A stretch of 64,000 nucleotides of DNA from Bacillaceae bacterium IKA-2. Its GTDB lineage: Bacteria > Bacillota > Bacilli > Bacillales > Anaerobacillaceae. Below the pieces are notes generated by a model. It had not been told where the DNA came from. It saw only the letters and a program-made list of their open reading frames with translations, and did not search any database. Every line of letters begins with the position of its first letter. Within the stretch, counting starts at the first letter, position 1. Shown one piece after another: positions 62,202-64,000 of the stretch. The stretch lies in assembly GCA_031761875.1 (NCBI GenBank), contig CP134492.1, positions 2,480,001 through 2,544,000 on the forward strand. Reading direction: 5' to 3'. The position numbers were made by a program, and so were the translations under genes.

Positions 62202-62287
62202 TCTGAGAGTATATACATATAGAAAGGGGAAATCAATTTTTTAAAACCGCAATACCGAAAGCGCTTTGGTAACTAGGGCGTAGTAAT
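62202..62287 (+). repeat. leader element, unit 2 (possible structured RNA)
   Basis: Second copy, ending 7 nt before the ribosome binding site of the chemotaxis gene. The stem partly changes with compensation (ACCGAAAGCGCTTTGGT), which is more like a conserved fold than a protein site. Confidence 0.45.
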
Positions 62288-62301
62288 CTATGGAGGTAAA
62301 T

Positions 62302-64000
62302 ATGTTAAAACTTTCTCTTAAAGCAAAAATTACACTGTTTGTCATAGTATCATTATTTCTTTCTTTATTGGTAGTGTCGAGCACACTTATGTACCGCAGC
62401 TATAATTATACAAATCAAGTTATACATGAGAGCAATGAAAAAAACTATTTAATTTTTGAGACAATTATGGAACAAGAAAATTTAAGAATAGCAGCACTAG
62501 TTGAGACAATTGCTGCTTCAACTTTTTATCAAGAACGTCTTTCGGAGAATAATAATAATGATATTATAGAACTAATAAAAGATGAATCTTTTAAGTACCA
62601 CCTTAGTTTTGCTACAAATTTTAACACAAATATGTTCACCATATTCTCACCCGATATGCGTTCTATTTATTATTCGAACAATAACCGGGATGGGTGGGAA
62701 ACCGATCCTTTTTTAATGGATGTATTGCAAAAGGAAAAGCGCTTGGAAAATCAGTCTGTAAACCAGCACGGCATGGTATTACGATCAGTCGGACCGATTT
62801 ATAATGAAAATAATGATCTAGTTGGCTTTGTAGAAATATCTAAATACCTAGGTAATTCATATTTTGATTATCTTGTCCATACAACTGGCACAGAAGTACA
62901 AATATTTGATAGAAACATGAGTGTAGTATCAACCATTTTTGATACAAATCTTGAGATTAGCAATACACCAGAGGTTAGACTGGTAGAATTAGAGATTGAA
63001 GATCAAGAAATCGTCGAAAAGGTAATTGAAAATGGGGAAGTTTTAATAAAAAAGCTTAACCTAATGAATGGTAGGAATATTCAGGGTGGTTACTACCCAA
63101 TTAAATCAGTAACTGGTGAGACTGACGGCATAATATTTGTGGGTTTATCAATTGATGAATTTAAAAAACAACAATTAGATGATGCTATTATTTCCTTTAT
63201 TATTTTTATTGCGTTACTTGTCGTGGTAGGTACTGCAACATTATTTTTCTTACATCTTAAACTTTACCCTATATCAAAATTATCACAGACCGTTTCTAAG
63301 TTTTCCGATTATGATTATCGCTCTGTTGTCGATAAAAAGTTTTTAAAGAAAAACGATGAAATTGGTGAAATTTCAAAAAGTTTATCTTCTATGCATGATA
63401 ATACTATCTTATTAATTGAGGGTATTCAGAAATCCTCAGCTAATTTATCTAACTCTGCTAGTGGTTTGTTGACTTTGACAGAAGAAAATCTAACCTCAAT
63501 TGAGGAAGTTACATTTCTCTTAGAGGAAATAAAAGAAAGTGTTGAAATAGAAAATATAAATTTAAAAGAAAGTTCAATCGCATTAGATACTGTTGCAATT
63601 GGTGTCTCTGAGGTTGTTAGCACAGTCAATGATTTTGCAAGAGAAATTGAGAGTGTAGATAAACAAACTAATTCAGGAACAACGTTGATTAAAAAGAGTG
63701 TTGAAAAGTTCGATGAGATTAGCATTAGTTCTATTGAGATAAAGTCTACGGTTTCAAGACTAGTTTCTTCACTTGATGAAATCGAGAAATTTGTAACTAC
63801 TATAAAAGACATTGCAGCACAGACTAATTTACTCTCACTAAATGCAAGTATAGAGGCTGCTCGAGCCGGTCACCATGGTAGCGGCTTTGCGGTTGTAGCC
63901 AAGGAAATTCGTCAACTTGCAAACCAAAGTTCAAAAGCGACAGATGATATTAACAGGATTGTTTCAGCCATTAGTAAAAGTTCAAAAGTATCTATAGATG
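62302..64000 (+). CDS. methyl-accepting chemotaxis protein, cut by the window edge
   Basis: At least 566 residues, open to the edge. Membrane helix 1 ([20 protein letters not shown], residues 9-28), a dCache-like extracellular sensor (about 30-290; [20 protein letters not shown]), membrane helix 2 ([20 protein letters not shown], about 298-317), HAMP (about 318-370), and a coiled-coil signalling domain with the start of the hairpin tip [20 protein letters not shown] and [16 protein letters not shown], the site that binds CheA/CheW. ATG 62302 behind TGGAGG. The tandem leader upstream may control it. Confidence 0.93.
   Translation, partial: MLKLSLKAKITLFVIVSLFLSLLVVSSTLMYRSYNYTNQVIHESNEKNYLIFETIMEQENLRIAALVETIAASTFYQERLSENNNNDIIELIKDESFKYHLSFATNFNTNMFTIFSPDMRSIYYSNNNRDGWETDPFLMDVLQKEKRLENQSVNQHGMVLRSVGPIYNENNDLVGFVEISKYLGNSYFDYLVHTTGTEVQIFDRNMSVVSTIFDTNLEISNTPEVRLVELEIEDQEIVEKVIENGEVLIKKLNLMNGRNIQGGYYPIKSVTGETDGIIFVGLSIDEFKKQQLDDAIISFIIFIALLVVVGTATLFFLHLKLYPISKLSQTVSKFSDYDYRSVVDKKFLKKNDEIGEISKSLSSMHDNTILLIEGIQKSSANLSNSASGLLTLTEENLTSIEEVTFLLEEIKESVEIENINLKESSIALDTVAIGVSEVVSTVNDFAREIESVDKQTNSGTTLIKKSVEKFDEISISSIEIKSTVSRLVSSLDEIEKFVTTIKDIAAQTNLLSLNASIEAARAGHHGSGFAVVAKEIRQLANQSSKATDDINRIVSAISKSSKVSID

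Noticed and set aside
62101-62287. c-di-GMP (GEMM) riboswitch
   Set aside because: The conserved GEMM core blocks and the tetraloop-receptor sequence are not present; kept only as an unassigned leader.
1-64000. CRISPR array
   Set aside because: No run of regularly spaced short repeats was seen. The repeats in this window are long, few and scattered.

Overview
The window reads as an accessory, strongly rearranged part of an A+T-rich, endospore-forming Bacillaceae chromosome (Bacillus or Lysinibacillus type). Supporting this are strong AGGAGG-type ribosome binding sites, a soluble PAS histidine kinase of the sporulation-kinase type, a YqjM/NamA-type ene-reductase, CBO0543-type membrane proteins, a Tyr/Pro-rich spore-type small protein and Firmicute terminator and leader structures. 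No rRNA or complete tRNA was seen.

Layout. 1-5.4 kb: a short accessory Rho, a damaged ECF sigma/anti-sigma pair and a PIN-domain protein. 5.8-11.7 kb: an IS21-family element with a 5-bp target duplication. A 3.5-kb three-recombinase (RIT-type) element sits inside its istA gene, and the IS itself splits an older small gene. 12-36 kb is a defence-type island. It holds a decayed HEPN-like gene, a DUF4365 nuclease-like protein, a small serine recombinase, a 1146-residue PLD-like protein, an integrase-fold/HNH fusion of the MrpR type, a Gabija-like OLD nuclease plus UvrD helicase pair, and a three-gene operon of a UvrD-PD-(D/E)xK helicase-nuclease with type III Mod and Res. A broken MrcB/DUF3578-HNH gene and another serine recombinase follow. 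36.8-44.4 kb: a 2-kb unit flanked by inverted transposon-end-like repeats, a HEPN-like gene, a histidine kinase, prophage lysis remnants between 76-bp direct repeats, two head-to-head serine recombinases joined at a palindrome, and an ABC permease fragment.

44.7-53.6 kb is more housekeeping-like. It has a DJ-1/PfpI protein, NamA and a MarR regulator with a palindromic operator candidate, a PAS protein, a HAD phosphatase, an amidase and two convergent CBO0543-type membrane proteins, with Tn3-type debris between them. 53.8-64 kb: an IS110-family transposase with a structured downstream region, an AbrB/MazE-like antitoxin with a Doc toxin, integrase fragments beside a tRNA 3'-end-like sequence, a divergent IF-3 paralogue with a TTG start, a GGDEF diguanylate cyclase operon, a HesB-like protein, and a tandem repeated leader in front of a methyl-accepting chemotaxis protein that runs off the right edge.

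How the parts fit. Intact antiphage-type genes alternate with small serine recombinases and broken copies of nucleases, as expected for an island that gains and loses cassettes. The clearest structural results are the exact nesting RIT in IS21 in an older gene, where each layer restores a reading frame when removed, and the operon that couples a helicase-nuclease to a type III restriction-modification pair. The second half adds signalling (histidine kinase, c-di-GMP synthesis, chemotaxis) and redox genes.
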